From assembly GCF_902167145.1 (NCBI RefSeq), contig NW_023366838.1, positions 372,001 through 436,000 of the forward strand: 64,000 bases of DNA, written 5' to 3'. A program made the position numbers and the translations under genes. Shown here piece after piece: positions 49,224 to 61,900 of this stretch. Positions within the stretch are counted from its first letter, which is position 1; the number at the start of each line of letters is the position of its first letter. This DNA comes from Zea mays (taxonomy: Eukaryota; Streptophyta; Magnoliopsida; Poales; Poaceae). The notes below the pieces were generated by a model. That model had not been told where the DNA came from. It saw only the letters and a list, made by a program, of their open reading frames with translations, and did no database searches.

Positions 49224-49892
49224 TGTTTTGGACTTGTTCTCAAATGTTATGAGTTAAGAACAAGGCAACACAAAAAATGTTAAACGTTAAAGTCCTTCGT
49301 CCTTCGAAGCATTATTTCCCTTAGGATATAATGATCTTCGGACGAAGGTTATGAAGGACGTACCTTCATCATCACAGTACATGTTAATGAAAAACGAAGC
49401 ATATGAAACATGAGAAATAACATGAATAATTATATGACATTATTAATATATCTTTATTATATCATCATGAGTAAATAAGAACAACATCGGATTACATTTG
49501 TACCTTCGGTTTGACAGAAGGTGGAAAGTCCAAGTGTGACGCATAAGTGAGTACAAGTCAGTGTGAACAGTACGGGGGCACTGTTCACCTATTTATAGGC
49601 GCGGTACACAGCCCATGTAAAATTACACCCATGCCCTTTACATTTGGTAGTAATTCTATAGTAATCCACCAAGGTCTAAATAGCCTTTTCATCTTTAAGT
49701 CGGTTTCCTTTTCTGCTATCACGCCGAAGCTTTCCTGCTCACACCTTCGGCGCTGTGTCAACCTTCGTATTCTTTGGGCTTCTCCCACTGTGGTACTGAT
49801 TCGAGTCCGAAGATACCTGTTCACACATTATACTCCAGAAACATCGTTAAATCATGTTTTTGAGGACCTTCGGAAGCCGAAGGCCCCCAACA
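49224..49892 (-). repeat. 5' LTR of element 1 (right)
   Basis: 669 bases, TGTTTTGGAC to CCCCCAACA. About eight differences from the left LTR, including TT for GG at 49228-49229 near the U5 terminus, changed after insertion in one copy. Minus-strand TATA box (CTATAAATAG) at 49589-49598 for the sense transcript. Confidence 0.95.
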
Positions 49893-52800
49893 ATCACATT
49901 CTTGGATTTCTGGAGGAGTCCATTCCTTGGTCAAAAATCTGTTGGTGTTAGCCTACAGTATTATTGAAAATGGTCGTTCATGGCTATTTTCGACTAAAAT
50001 GGGGGTTGTGTGGCCATTTATCGTCGACCAGAGGCTCGTGCAATTCACCCCACATATGTTTCCTTGCCATAGATCACATTCTTGGATTTCTGGTGGAGAC
50101 CATTTCCTGGTCAAAAATCCGTACGTGTTAGCCTTCGGTATTATTGAATATGGTCATTCATGGCTATTTTCGACAAAAATGGGGGTTGTGTGGCCAATGA
50201 TCATCGACCAAAGGCTCGTACACCTCACCCCACATATGTTTCCTTGCCATAGATCACATTCTTGGATTTCCGGTGGAGACCATTTCTTGGTCAAAAATCT
50301 GTACGTGTTAGTCTTCAGTATTATTGAAAATGGTCATTCATGGCTATTTTCGACAAAAATGGGGGTTGTGTGGCGATTGATCATCGACCAGAGGCTCGTA
50401 AACCTCACCCCACATATGTTTCCTTGCCATAGATCACATTCTTTGATTTCTGGTGGAGACCATTTCTTGGTCAAAAATCTGAATGATTTAGCCTTCAGTA
50501 CTATTGAAAATGGTCGTTCATGGCTATTTTCGACAAAAATGGGGGTTGTGTGGCCATTGATATTCGACCAAAGGCTCATACACCTCACTACACATATGTT
50601 TCCTTGCCATAGATCACATTCTTGGATTTATTGTGGAGACCATTTCTTGGTCAAAAATCCGTAGGTGTTAGCCTTCAGTGTCATTGAAAATGGTCGTTCA
50701 TGGCTATTTTCGACAAAAATGGGGTTTGTGTGGCCATTGATCATCGACCAGAGGCTCGTACACTTCACCCCAAATATGTTTTCTTGCGAGATATCACATT
50801 CTAGGATTTTTGGTGGAGACCATTTCTTGGTCAAAAATCTGTTGGTGTTAGCCTTCGGTATTATTGAAAATGGTCGTTCATGGCTATTTTCGACTAAAAT
50901 GGGGGTTGTGTGGCCATTTATCATTGACCAGAGGCTCATACACCTCACCCCACATATGTTTCCTTGCCATAGATCACATTCTTGGATTTTTGGTGGAGAC
51001 CATTTCTTGTTGAAAAATTTGTACGTGTTAGCCTTCGGTATTATTGAAAATGGTCATTCATGGCTATTTTCGACAAAAAATGGGGGTTGTGTGGCCATTG
51101 ATATTCGACCAGAGGCTCGTAAACCTCACCCCACATATGTTTCCTTGCCATAGATCACATTCTTTGATTTCTGGTGGAGACCATTTTTTGGTCAGAAATC
51201 CGAATGTGTTAGCCTTCGGTACTATTGAAAATGGTCGTTCATGGCTATTTTCGACAAAAATGGGGGTTGTGTGGCCATTGATATTCGACCAGAGGCTCAT
51301 AGACCTCACTACACATATGTTTCCTTGCCATAGATCACATTCTTGGATTTATGGTGGAGACCATTTCTTGGTCAAAAATCCGTAGGTGTTAGCCTTAAGT
51401 GTCATTGAAAATGGTTGTTCATGGCTATTTTCGACAAAAATAGGGGTTGTGTGGCCATTGATCATCGACCAGAGGCTCGTACACCTCACCCCACATATGT
51501 TTCCATGCCATAGATCATATTCTTGGATTTCTAGTGGAGACCATTTCTTGGTCAAAAATCCGTAGGTGTTAGCCTTCGGTATTATTGAAAATGGTCGTTC
51601 ATGGCTATTTTCGACTAAAATGGGGGTTGTGTGGCCATTGATCATCAACCAGAGGCTCATACAACTCACCCCACATATGTTTCCTTGCCATAGATCACAT
51701 TCTTGGATTTCTGGTGGAGACCATTTCTTCGTAAAAAATCCGTAGGTGTTAGCCTCTAATATTATTGAAAATGGTCGTTCATGGCTATTTTCATCAAAAA
51801 TGGGGGTTGTGTGGCCATTTATCATCGATCAGAGGCTCGTATACCTCACCCCACATAAGTTGCCTTGCCATAGATCACATTCTTGGATTTCTGGTGGAGA
51901 CCATTTCTTGGTCAAAAATTCGTACGTGTTAGCCTTCGGTATTATTGAAAATGGTCGTTCATGGCTATTTTCGACAAAATGGGGGTTGTGTGGCCATTGA
52001 TCATCGACCAGAGCCTCGTACACCTCACCCCACATATGTTTCCTTGCCATAGATCACATTCTTGGATTTCTGGTGGAGACCATTTCTTGGGCAAAAATCC
52101 CAATGTGTTAGCCTTCGGTATTCTTGAAAATGGTCATTCATGGCTATTTTCGACAAAAATGGGGGTTGTGTGGCCATTGATCTTCGACCAGAGGCTCATA
52201 CACCTCACTACACATATGTTTCCTTGCCATAGATCAAATTCTTGGATTTATGGTGGAGACCATTTCTTGGTCAAAAATCCATAGGTGTTAGCCTTCAGTG
52301 TCATTGAAAATGGTCGTTCATGGTTATTTTCGACAAAAATGGGGGTTGTGTGGCCATTGATCATCGACCAGAGGCTCGTACACTTCACCCCACATATGTT
52401 TTCTTGCCATAGATCACATTCTTGGATTTCTGGTGGAGACCATTTCTTGGTCAAAAATCTATGGTGTTAGCCTTCGGTATTATTGAAAATGGTCGTTCAT
52501 GGCTATTTTCGACTAAAATGGGGGTTGTGTGGCCATTTATCATCGACCAGAGGCTCATACACCTCACCCCACATATGTTTCCTTGCCATAGATCACATTC
52601 TTGGATATCTGGTGGAGACCATTTCTTGGTCAAAAATCCGTACGTGTTAGCCTTCGGTATTATTGAAAATGGTCATTCATGGCTATTTTCGACAAAAATG
52701 GGGGTCATGTGGCCATTGATCATCGACCAAAGGCTCGTACACCTCACCCCACATTCTTTGATTTCTGGTGAAGACCATTTCTTGGTCAAAAATCCGTAGG

Positions 52801-54074
52801 TGTTAGCCTTCAGTGTCATTGAAAATGGCAGTTCATGGCTATTTTCGACAAAAAATAGGGTTATGTGGCCATTGATCATCGACCAGAGGCTCGTACACCT
52901 AAACCCACATATGTTTCCTTGCCGTAGATCACATTCTTGGATTTATGGTGGAGACCATTTTTTGGTCAAAAATCCGTAGTTGTTAGCCTTCAGTGTCATT
53001 GAAAATGGTCGTTCATGGCTATTTTCGACAAAAATTAGGGTTGTGTGGCCATTGATCATCGACCAGAGGCTCGTACACCTCACCCCAGATATGTTTCCTT
53101 GCCATAGATCACATTCTTGGATTTCTGGTGGAGACCATTTCTTGGTCCAAAATCCGTAGGTGTTAGCCTTCGGTATTATTCAAAATGGTCGTTCATGGCT
53201 ATTTTCGCCAAAAATGGGGTTGTGTGGCCATTGATCATCGACCAGAGGCTCATACACCTCACCCCACATATGTTTCCTTGCTATAGATCACATTCTTGGA
53301 TTTCTGGTGGAGACCATTTCTTAGTGAAAAATCCGTAGGTGTTAGCCTCTAGTATTATTGAAAATGGTCGCTCATGGCTATTTTCATCAAAAATGGGGGT
53401 TGTGTGGCCATCTATTATCGACTAGAGGCTCGTAAACCTCACCCCACATATGTTTCCTTGCCATAGATCACATTCTTGGATTTCTGGTGGAGACCATTTC
53501 TTGGTCAAAAATTCGTACGTGTTAGCCTTTGGTATTATTGAAAATGGTCGTTGATGGCTATTTCCGGCAAAATGGGGGTTGTGTGGCCATTGATCATCGA
53601 CCAGAGGCTCGTACACCTCACCCCACATATGTTTCCTTGCCATAGATCACATTCTTGGATTTCTGGTGGAGACCATTTCTTGGGAAAAATCCGAATGTGT
53701 TAGCCTTTGGTATTTATGAAAATGGTCATTCATGGCTATTTTCGATTAAAATGGGGGTTGTGTGGCCATTGATCTTCGACCAGAGGCTCATACACCTCAC
53801 TACACATATGTTTCCTTGCCATAGATCACATTCTTGGATTTATGGTGGAGACCATTTCTGGGTCAGAAATCCATAGGTGTTAGCCTTTAGTGTCATTGAA
53901 AATGGTCGTTCTTGGTTATTTTCGACAAAAATGGGGGTTGTGTGGCCATTGATCATCGACCAGAGGCTCGTACACTTCACCCCACATATGTTTTCTTGCC
54001 ATATATCACATTCTTGGATTTCTGGAGGAGACCATTTCTTGGTCAAAAATCTGTTGGTGTTAGCCTTCGGTATT
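49893..54074. repeat. Knob 180-bp satellite array, segment 2 (between elements)
   Basis: About 23 knob180 monomers in the same orientation as segment 1, beginning with the right copy of target duplication ATCAC (49893-49897) and ending with GTATT (54070-54074), the left target duplication of element 2. The monomers after element 1 (from 49902) match those from 35041. Once the element is removed this is an offset of 900 bases, so the insertion sits inside a 5-monomer higher-order repeat. One monomer near 52755 and one near 53214 carry deletions. Confidence 0.96.
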
Positions 54075-54656
54075 TGTTGGGGACTTGTTCTCAAATGCTA
54101 TGAATTAAGAACAAGGCAACATAAAGTGTTAAATGTCAATGTCCTTCGTCCATGAAACATTATTCCCTTGAGGATAATGGGCCTTGGACGAAGGTTGATA
54201 AGAGCATAATTACGAAGCCTAAGTCTTCGTAATAAAATTTCAGTAAAAATTATAAGATAACATAAAAAGATATAAAAGGGATAAATACATCATAGACAAA
54301 TTACATTGTATCTATTTAATATATTGAGTCATTAAATACAATAATACCTTTGCCTTGGCAAAAGGTTGGATTCCAGAAGATGCGATTGCAATAACCCGAA
54401 TGAGTGAACAGTAATGGAATACTGTTCACTATTTATAGGCACAGGACGCAGCCTGTGAGGAATTACAAGTATGCCCCTTATAAAAGCTTACAACATTGAC
54501 TCAGACCTTTATGGACTAAAAGGTCATTCTATTTTTAAGTCGGTTTGCAGTACCGAAGCTTCACAAAGAGGAACCTTCGGCCATTTTATATAAACAGCTT
54601 CCGCCGAAGACTGCTTCTTCCTGTAAGACCTTCGGCGACGAAGCATAGGCCCAACA
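54075..54656 (-). repeat. 3' LTR of element 2 (left)
   Basis: 582 bases, TGTTGGGGAC to AGGCCCAACA. Minus-strand TATA (CTATAAATAG) at 54429-54438. The first ~48 bases match element 1's LTR with few changes; the rest is diverged. Confidence 0.95.
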
Positions 54657-54668
54657 GTAGCCCCTTTC
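54657..54668 (-). other. Polypurine tract of element 2
   Basis: GTAGCCCCTTTC abuts the left LTR; on the minus strand it is GAAAGGGGCTAC. Confidence 0.82.
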
Positions 54669-55101
54669 GTGGTGCTAGATCGTTTTTCGTAACGAGCTTG
54701 ATCCGTGAAAAGTCTCTTAGGCTTCGGGGAGCCGAAGGTCCAAAAAACACCTTCCCTGAGCTCGTTGCCGAGAAACGATTCAATTTCCCGACGCGTAGCG
54801 GTCCCACCTTGCAGAGTTACTGTTTGGCCTCTGCGGCCCACCGCACAGTGAGTACAAGCGGGTGACCGCCTGGTGTAAAAATCCTGGCGCTTCGCCTTCT
54901 TACCTGCAACACTATATAAACAGACGAGTAGGTGTGAAGTTACCACAGCATTCATTGCTATTTGCACTGTTTTGCTGCCAAAATTTTTAACCACCGCCGA
55001 AGCTTGTCTGTCGGAATCAAACGAAGCTCCAGTTTGAAGCCTGCTTCGTCAGAAAAACTTCGGAAGAAGAAGGTGTTAAATTTCCACATATTCATAATTA
55101 A
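54669..55101 (+). promoter_or_regulatory. Promoter and leader of the antisense gene, element 2
   Basis: Noncoding stretch with a plus-strand TATA box, TATATAAA, at 54913-54920, about 185 bases before the ATG at 55102. The position relative to LTR and gene parallels element 1 (TATAAATA at 36761). Confidence 0.65.
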
Positions 55102-58014
55102 ATGGCCAGAGTGCGTTCTACCGCCAGAGTTGAGCGTGAGGGAGGCGAAACTGAAGCTTCGGAGACTGTTCCCATCTCCGAAGCCATGCAACGATCCGGG
55201 CTGGTAGTTTCTGAAGAGATCCCTAGTGAAGATGCAGAACAAGCACAACAAGCACCTGCCGGAGTAGAAGAAGAAGTTATTGAGGAAACTGATCCCGAAG
55301 ACGATTATCGTATTGCCATGCCAAGTAAGCCTAGCCACTTGGACTTTGGAAAATCCACCGTTTCGAAGGCTGATCTCTCCAAAATGGTAAAGTTAGGCTT
55401 TTTCAATGAGGATCAGAAGAAGCTATTACGCTTCGGGGGAGAAGAGACTACCCCGAAGCCGGAAAAGGATGAAATTGTCATTTTTAAGAGCTTTTTAAAG
55501 GCTGGATTAAGATTCCCCCTTCATGGGATTATTGCAGAGGTGCTGAAGAGGTTCGGTATCTATTTTCACCAACTGACCCCTAACGCTATCGTTAGGCTCA
55601 GTGTTTATATCTGGGCACTCCGAAGCCAAGCAGTAGAGCCATTTGCGGACAGCTTTTGTCGGGTTCATGAGCTGCATTATCAGACGAAGGCTAGAAAGGA
55701 TGGATTGCATGACAATTTTGGTTGCTACAATTTTGCTTATCAGAAAACTACGAAGTTTCCTGTAATCAGCTATCGGAGTAAATGGGCAGCAGGGTGGAAG
55801 TCTGAGTGGTTCTATGTCAAGGTTAATGATGACAAGGAGAAGCTCGTGCAAAGTCCACTCGAACTAATCTTCGGAGAGACCCGACCTCTCTGCAACATGT
55901 CAGTAGACGGTCCCACACAACAAGCAATGAATGAATTCAGAATTGTTGCAGATCATATTAGTACAAGAGACCTGGTTCAGGAGTTCTTGGCTTTCCAAGT
56001 TTTTCCTAGTTTAAAAGAATGGGAAATGCCGAAGCTGAAGGGGAAAAAGAAAGAAGGTGAACTTGTGCGTTTGCCTTACTATTACAAATTTAAGAAATAC
56101 TTTAAAACACCTTGCCAAGAGTGGCTGGAGACAATTGAAGCAATGTGCAACGAAATACTTGGGAACTATTCCAAAAAAGAAGATCAATTAATGACCGCGG
56201 CCTTCGGCACCCGTCCGAAGCGAAGACTAAACCGAGTGCTGGACGCCCTGGGTTTCGAATACCCTGATTACGAAAATCTGAACAAAGGTGCCGGAGGCCA
56301 AAAAAGGAAAAGGATAACTGAAGCCTTAAATGAAGGTGAAAAAGAACCATTAAAGAAGAAAATTCCGAAGAAGAGGAAAGCTTCTTCTCCGAAGCAACAA
56401 ATATCCGAAGCAGAAGAAACCCCCGCATCACCTTCTGCTGCTGTCGTTGAGGAAATTCTGAAGGTAATGACTGAATCCTTACCTGCGAAGCTAAGTCCAC
56501 TGGGCCCTCAACTGACAAAGTTTTTTCAGAAGGACAAGGAGCCCGAAAAATTGAAGAAAACAATCAAGGCAAAGAAACAAAGAATTATCACTGTGACAGA
56601 GGTAATTGACAAGACGCCGCCAAGAGCTTCAGCCCAGAAAACACAAGCGGCTGCAGAGGGGACGGATATTGAAATTGCACGTTCGGAGGCCGCGGCTGCC
56701 AAAGCTGCCTCAGCTGAAGATTTGAATCTGGAGAGCACAATTGAACATATTGACCAAATACTGCTAGACATGGCTGCAGAAGAAGCTACCACCGCCGCCG
56801 AAGAGGCCGTGACCGCAGCGTCGGGGAAAGGAAAAGAAATTGCTGATGAAGCTTCAGAAAACGAAGCCTTCATGTTCCAGAATTTGGTTGGAGAACAACT
56901 ATCAAAAGTTGAAATAGAAGAGCTTAGAGAGTATGCCAAATCCTGTGGATACAAACCTGGGGCACTCCTCTTCGGAGGCGTTGATGATGAAAAATTAGAT
57001 TGCATTCGAGATCAAACAGGAGCCAAAGTTATCAGTACTCTGTCCAAGAGTATCGGATTCCCGAAGCTAGAACCAGACATCAGCCGCTACCGACGACAAC
57101 ATGTCGTTGGTAGTTTATTTTATTCCAATTTCAAGGTGAACTACTTGTCCCTTAACTTTTATTGTTTCTAATAATAAAAACATATCTGACGAAGGTTGTT
57201 TTCGTGCAGAGTATGCTGTTGAGCAAAGCTTTGCAAATGCAGCAAGATTTTGAAGATAAGAAGCATGAAGTCATAATTGAAAATTTGGAAAGCAGAATAA
57301 AGGAGCAATCAGATGCTTTCGAGAAAAAGAACTTTGAGCTCCAGGCAACCGAAGGTTTATTGGCGGAAGCTGAAGCAAAAATATCAGAGCTGAACACGAA
57401 GCTTCTCCGCCAGTCTGAACAGTTCGAACGAGAAAAACAAGATCTTAATGCAAAACTTGAAGCCGAAGCTCAACAAAATTCAGATTTGAGAAAACTACTG
57501 ACAAGTCTTCAAGAAAAATGCTTGGAATTTAGCAACAAATGTATTCATCGATTAAGAAAGATTTTTTACTCAGTTGGAGCCAGCAGTGAAAAATTCACCC
57601 CCTCAGCTGAAGATCTACCGAAAACCTTCGAACATATTGAGGGGGAGATTGACGAGCTCGACGAAGTCATAGCTGGGCATGGTGACTTCTGTGCCTGGGT
57701 GGCTTCTCGAGGGACTGCTGCAGCTTTCCTGAAGGCTGGCTGTGATCATAGAAAGATTGTCAACAGGCCAAATTTCACTTTATCACCATCAATCCTGGAT
57801 GACATTCCTGATCTCGCCCGAAGTATCTCGAACAGATTTGTAAAAATGATATGGACAAAAGGTGGGCGAGAGAAGGCTGGAGACGAAGCTCGTAGCCACC
57901 TTGAACCAGTAAGAAACCATACCTTGTGCTTACCTTTTCCTGTAAACTTGATTTTGACTTACAACGACCTTATTCATGTAGGATGACGAAGCCGAAGCCG
58001 ATGACCAAAAATGA
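55102..58014 (+). CDS. Antisense gene of element 2: PF04195-like transposon protein, spliced
   Basis: Inferred exons are 55102-57135, 57210-57908 and 57982-58014, giving 921 residues without internal stops, on the strand opposite pol. The order of parts matches element 1's gene. An acidic N-terminus is followed by a PF04195-like domain (FLKAGLRFPLHGIIAEVLKR, LHQLTP-like FHQLTP, DNFGCYNF) at about residues 120-270. A second conserved segment contains HISTRDLVQEFLAF. Basic NLS-like clusters (KRKR, KKKIPKKRK) lie near residues 405-425, then an Ala/Glu-rich linker. Exon 2 has a long coiled coil and the conserved C-terminal region (GHGDFCAWVASRG). The short last exon encodes an acidic tail ending at TGA 58012-58014. 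Function is unknown; the same gene type is known as an extra reading frame in Tat-lineage elements. The first ATG after the TATA box is taken as the start. Confidence 0.82.
57136..57209 (+). other. Intron 1 of the element 2 antisense gene
   Basis: 74 bases, donor TTCAAG|GTGAAC, acceptor TTTTCGTGCAG|AGT, phase 0, AT-rich with stops and a CTAAT branch-like motif near 57168. It lies at the same protein position as element 1's intron 1: both flanks align (SNFK/NSLK before, LLSKALQ/ILSNALM after). Confidence 0.88.
57909..57981 (+). other. Intron 2 of the element 2 antisense gene
   Basis: 73 bases, donor GAACCA|GTAAGA (strong match to the consensus), acceptor TATTCATGTAG|GATG, phase 0. Reading through it would instead end at 57986. 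Confidence 0.72.
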
Positions 58015-58964
58015 CGCCGAAGCCGAAGCTCCTTGGAGATTTAGATAGTAGACTGTAGACAGTACTTGAGAAACTTTTGAGATAACTTTTGTAAATGTAA
58101 CTAAAACTTGTCTTTAATGAATTCTGTTCATACCATATTATATATCCTTATCCTTCCATTGATGTATGAGAAATGCTTTGATGTGGACGAAATTTTCTTT
58201 TGAGCCGAAGGCGAAAAAACACCTTCCCTTCTTTTCGTACGCAGCGAAGCATAGAAAACAACACATTTTTTTTTCCGAAGCTCTCTTTTTTGTGCACGAA
58301 GCTCTTTTTCCCTTTCTTTTTTCTCTTTTTGCCGAAGCAACCATTTATGCCATGAAGATGATTATCCTACATATGCCTAGGTGAATGTTTATGAATGCAA
58401 ATGCTATGATGTAATGTGATGTGCAAATGAATGGCCAAACACGTATCCGAAGCCATATTCATAGCCATTATTTTCTTAAAAACAATCACACCTCAGCTCT
58501 GCATTCCCTTAGGAACGACTTTGGAGCTTCTTCGCCTTTACTTTTGGCGGAATCAGCATTGACTTTTCGCTGTAAGCTCTGCATTCCCTTAGGAACGACT
58601 TTGGAGCTTCTTCGCCTTTACTTTTGGCGGAATCAGCGTTGACTTTTCGCTGTAAGCTCTGCATTCCCTTAGGAACGACTTTGGAGCTTCTTCGCCTTTA
58701 CTTTTGGCGGAATCAGCGTTGACTTTTCGCTGTAAGCTCTGCATTCCCTTAGGAACGACTTTGGAGCTTCTTCGCCTTTACTTTTTGGCACTCGATGGTG
58801 CGTTCTCAGCTTTTACATTTACATTCCTTGGGGGATTTTGCTCTTATAGAACTTAAAAAAAAAGAAATTACATGTGATGGCCCCATTAAAAACCTTTCTC
58901 CCCCTTTGGAAAGGAAAAGGGTGCCATGAAAGAAAAAATAAAAAATATGAAAAATTACATCGAG
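58015..58964. other. Noncoding convergent spacer of element 2
   Basis: The spacer lies between the stop of the antisense gene and the stop of pol, which converge here. It is AT-rich with runs of T and CCGAAG motifs and holds the 80-base tandem repeats. No supported coding frame. Confidence 0.78.
58495..58785. repeat. 80-bp tandem repeat, about 3.6 copies, element 2
   Basis: Copies start at 58495, 58575, 58655 and 58735 with the word AGCTCTGCATTCCCTTAGG. The first three are identical except AGCATT for AGCGTT in the first; the fourth breaks off near 58785. Element 1 has degenerate relatives at 40610-40960. Confidence 0.93.
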
Positions 58965-61900
58965 TTATACATAATATCGCCGAAGCTCATCCGCATTCCA
59001 AGACCTAGGAATGTCGTTGCCGTCCATATCCTTCAATCTGTATGAACCGGGTCTTGACGAAGATGCTACTAAGAAAGGTCCGTCCCATTTCAACTGCAAT
59101 TTGCCCACTGTTTCTGGGTTGGCCACTCTCCGAAGCACCAAGTGCCCTGGCTCAATATTTTTTAGCCGAACCTTTCTATCCCGCCATTTGATTGTTTCGG
59201 CTTGATATTTATTGATATTCTCCACGGCTTGCAGTCTGATCCCTTCTAAAGCATCTTTTTCTATAGAATAAGTAGCTTCGGAATCTGATTCTGCCGAAGC
59301 TAATATCCTTATTGATCCGGTTTTAGCTTCCTCCGGAGTTATTGCTTCGTCACCGAATAACAACTTAAATGGAGTAAAGCCTGTAGACCTTGATGTTGTT
59401 GTGTTGTGGCCCCACACCACTTTGGTTAACTGATCTGGCCATTTTCCCCTGGGCTGGTTGAAGATTAACTTCATTATTCCTGTCATTATAATGCCGTTGG
59501 CTCTTTCAACGAGTCCATTTGACTCCGGGTGCCTAACTGATGCAAAATGGATCTTCGTACCAATTTGGTCACAGAAATCCCTGAAAGCTTCGGAGTCAAA
59601 CTGTGTCCCATTATCCACAGTGATAGCCTTTGGCACCCCGAAACGACAAACAATATTCTGCCAGAAAAACTTTTGGATGGTGGCCGAAGTTATTGTGGCT
59701 AAAGGCTTCGCCTCAATCCATTTAGAAAAATATTCCACAGCTACTACAACATATCTCAGGTTCCCTTGGGCTGGTGGTAACGGACCTAACAAGTCAAGGC
59801 CCCACCTTTGCAATGGCCAAGTGGGTTGTATGAGCTGTGTTAAGGACGAAGGTTGTTTTTGATCTTTTGCACATTTCTGACAACCTTCGCACTTTTGAAC
59901 CAATTCTGCTGCATCCGAAGCTGCCTTCGGCCAATAAAATCCTTGGCGGAAAATTTTTCCAAGTAACGGCCTGGATCCGATGTGAGATCCACACAGGCCT
60001 GCATGTATTTCTTTCATTAACTCTATACCTTCGGCTCTGGATAAACATTTGAGTAGTGGAGCACAAACTCCATGCTTGTACAACTCCCCTTCTATTATGA
60101 CATATGGACGAGCTCTTGCCTCTATCCTCTTGTTATAAGCTTCGTCATCTGAAAGAAATTTACCCTGAAGGTAAGAGATGATCTCGGTTCTCCAATCTTC
60201 GCTAAAAACAGGAGATATATTAAGGACTGCTCTTTCAAGAAGTTCCACCGAAGGTGCTTTTATTGTTTTGAAGAACACATCCGAAGGTAAGGGCAGCCCC
60301 TGTGCTGCTGACTTAGCTAGCAAATCAGCATGCTCATTTTGTCCTCGAGGGATATTTTTGACAGAAAATCCCTCGAAAGAAGCTTCAACTCTTCGAACCA
60401 TATCCAAATACTTTTCAAGCTTCGGATCTTTAGCCTTGCAACTCTTGTCAATATGACCCGAAACAACCTGGGAATCAGTTTTAAGTATGGCCCTTCTGAT
60501 TCCCATTGCTTTTAACTTCCGAAGTCCTAGAAGCAATGCTTCGTACTCGGCAATGTTATTTGTGCAACTAAAATCAAGCTTTGCCGCATAACAAGTTTTG
60601 ACTTTGGAAGGTGAAACCAACACAGCAGCCGCTCCTGCTCCGAAGGTTCCCCAAGATCCATCACAAAACACTGTCCATGCTTCGTTGTCTTTATTCGTTT
60701 CTTCCTCCTGAGCCCCTGGCGTCCAGTCAGCAATGAAGTCTGCCAACGCCTGGGACTGAATCGAAGATCTATGAACATATTCAATACAAAATTCATTGAG
60801 CTCTGCAGCCCATTTTCCAATCCTTCCAGTAGCTTCTCGGTTCCTCATAATATCCTTCAGAGGTTGTGAAGAAGGAACAATTATGTTGTAAGCTTGGAAA
60901 TAGTGCCGAAGCTTCCTGGAGGCCATCAAGACAGCATACAGTACCATCTCCAACTATGTATAATTTTTCTTTGATAAACTAAGAACCTCGGAAACAAAAT
61001 ATATTGGGGCCTGCCTCTTGACTTGACCATCAAGCTTCTCCTGGACAAGCGCTGCACTTACCGCTGAGTGCGAAGCTGCCACATATAATAATAAAGGAGC
61101 CCCTGGCATTGGTGGAGTCAATGTTGTTAGATCTATCAAATACTGTTTCAGCTCTTCGAAAGCCTTCTGCTGGATTGGTCCCCATTGAAAGACTTCGGCT
61201 GACTTCAGCACTTCGAAGAATGGTAAGTTTCTCTCTGCTGATCTGGATATGAATCTATTGAGAGATGCCAATCTTCCTGTCAATCTTTGAGCCCCCTTCT
61301 TTGTAGTTGGTGGCTCCATCCGAAGTATAGCTTCAATTTTACTTGGATTAGCTTCAATTCCCTTTGTTGAAACCAAGCATCCAAGAAATTTCCCCTTCTT
61401 CACTCCGAAGACGCATTTTTCTGGATTTAACTTTAAGCCAGCTTGCCTGAAACTGGCGAAGGTCTCCTGCAGATCAGCAATATGATTCTCCTGCTTCGTG
61501 CTTTTTACAATGATGTCATCAACATAAGTTAGCACATTTCTGCCTATTTGAGATTGGAGAACCTTCGCAGTCATTCGGCTGAAACTTCCTCCAGCGTTTT
61601 TGAGCCCCTCAGGCATCCGAAGATAGCAATATGTGCCACTTGGAGTTATGAAGCTAGTCTTCGGCTCATCTTCCTTCTTCATCCAAATTTGGTGATAGCC
61701 TGAATAACAGTCTAACAGACTCATGAGCTCTGAAGAAGCTGCTGCATCAACTAAAGAGTCTATCCTTGGTAGTGGGAATTCATCCTTCGGACAAGCCTTG
61801 TTAAGATCTGTAAAATCGATGCACATTCGCCACTTGCCATTGGCCTTTTTTACCATAACAGTGTTAGCTAGCCATTCTGGGTACTTCACTTCTCTGATAA

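Larger units (their letters stand above)
35937..49892 (-). mobile_element. Element 1: gag-only Ty3/gypsy (Tat-like) LTR retrotransposon in the knob
   Basis: The element has 669-bp LTRs, 5-bp target duplications, a primer-binding site and a polypurine tract. Gag reads on the minus strand, so the right LTR is the 5' LTR. Content in sense order: 5' LTR, primer-binding site, gag (split by a nested copia element at 42208-48694), a noncoding spacer with tandem repeats, a long gene on the opposite strand, polypurine tract, 3' LTR. No protease, reverse transcriptase, RNase H or integrase is present, so it cannot move alone. Its own length without the nested element is about 7.5 kb. The internal layout and shared end sequences tie it to element 2. 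I do not assign a maize TE family name. Confidence 0.93.

Noticed and set aside
58495..58785. CRISPR-like array from the 80-base repeats
   Set aside because: The whole 80 bases repeat with no unique spacers, in a plant retrotransposon; it is a simple tandem repeat.
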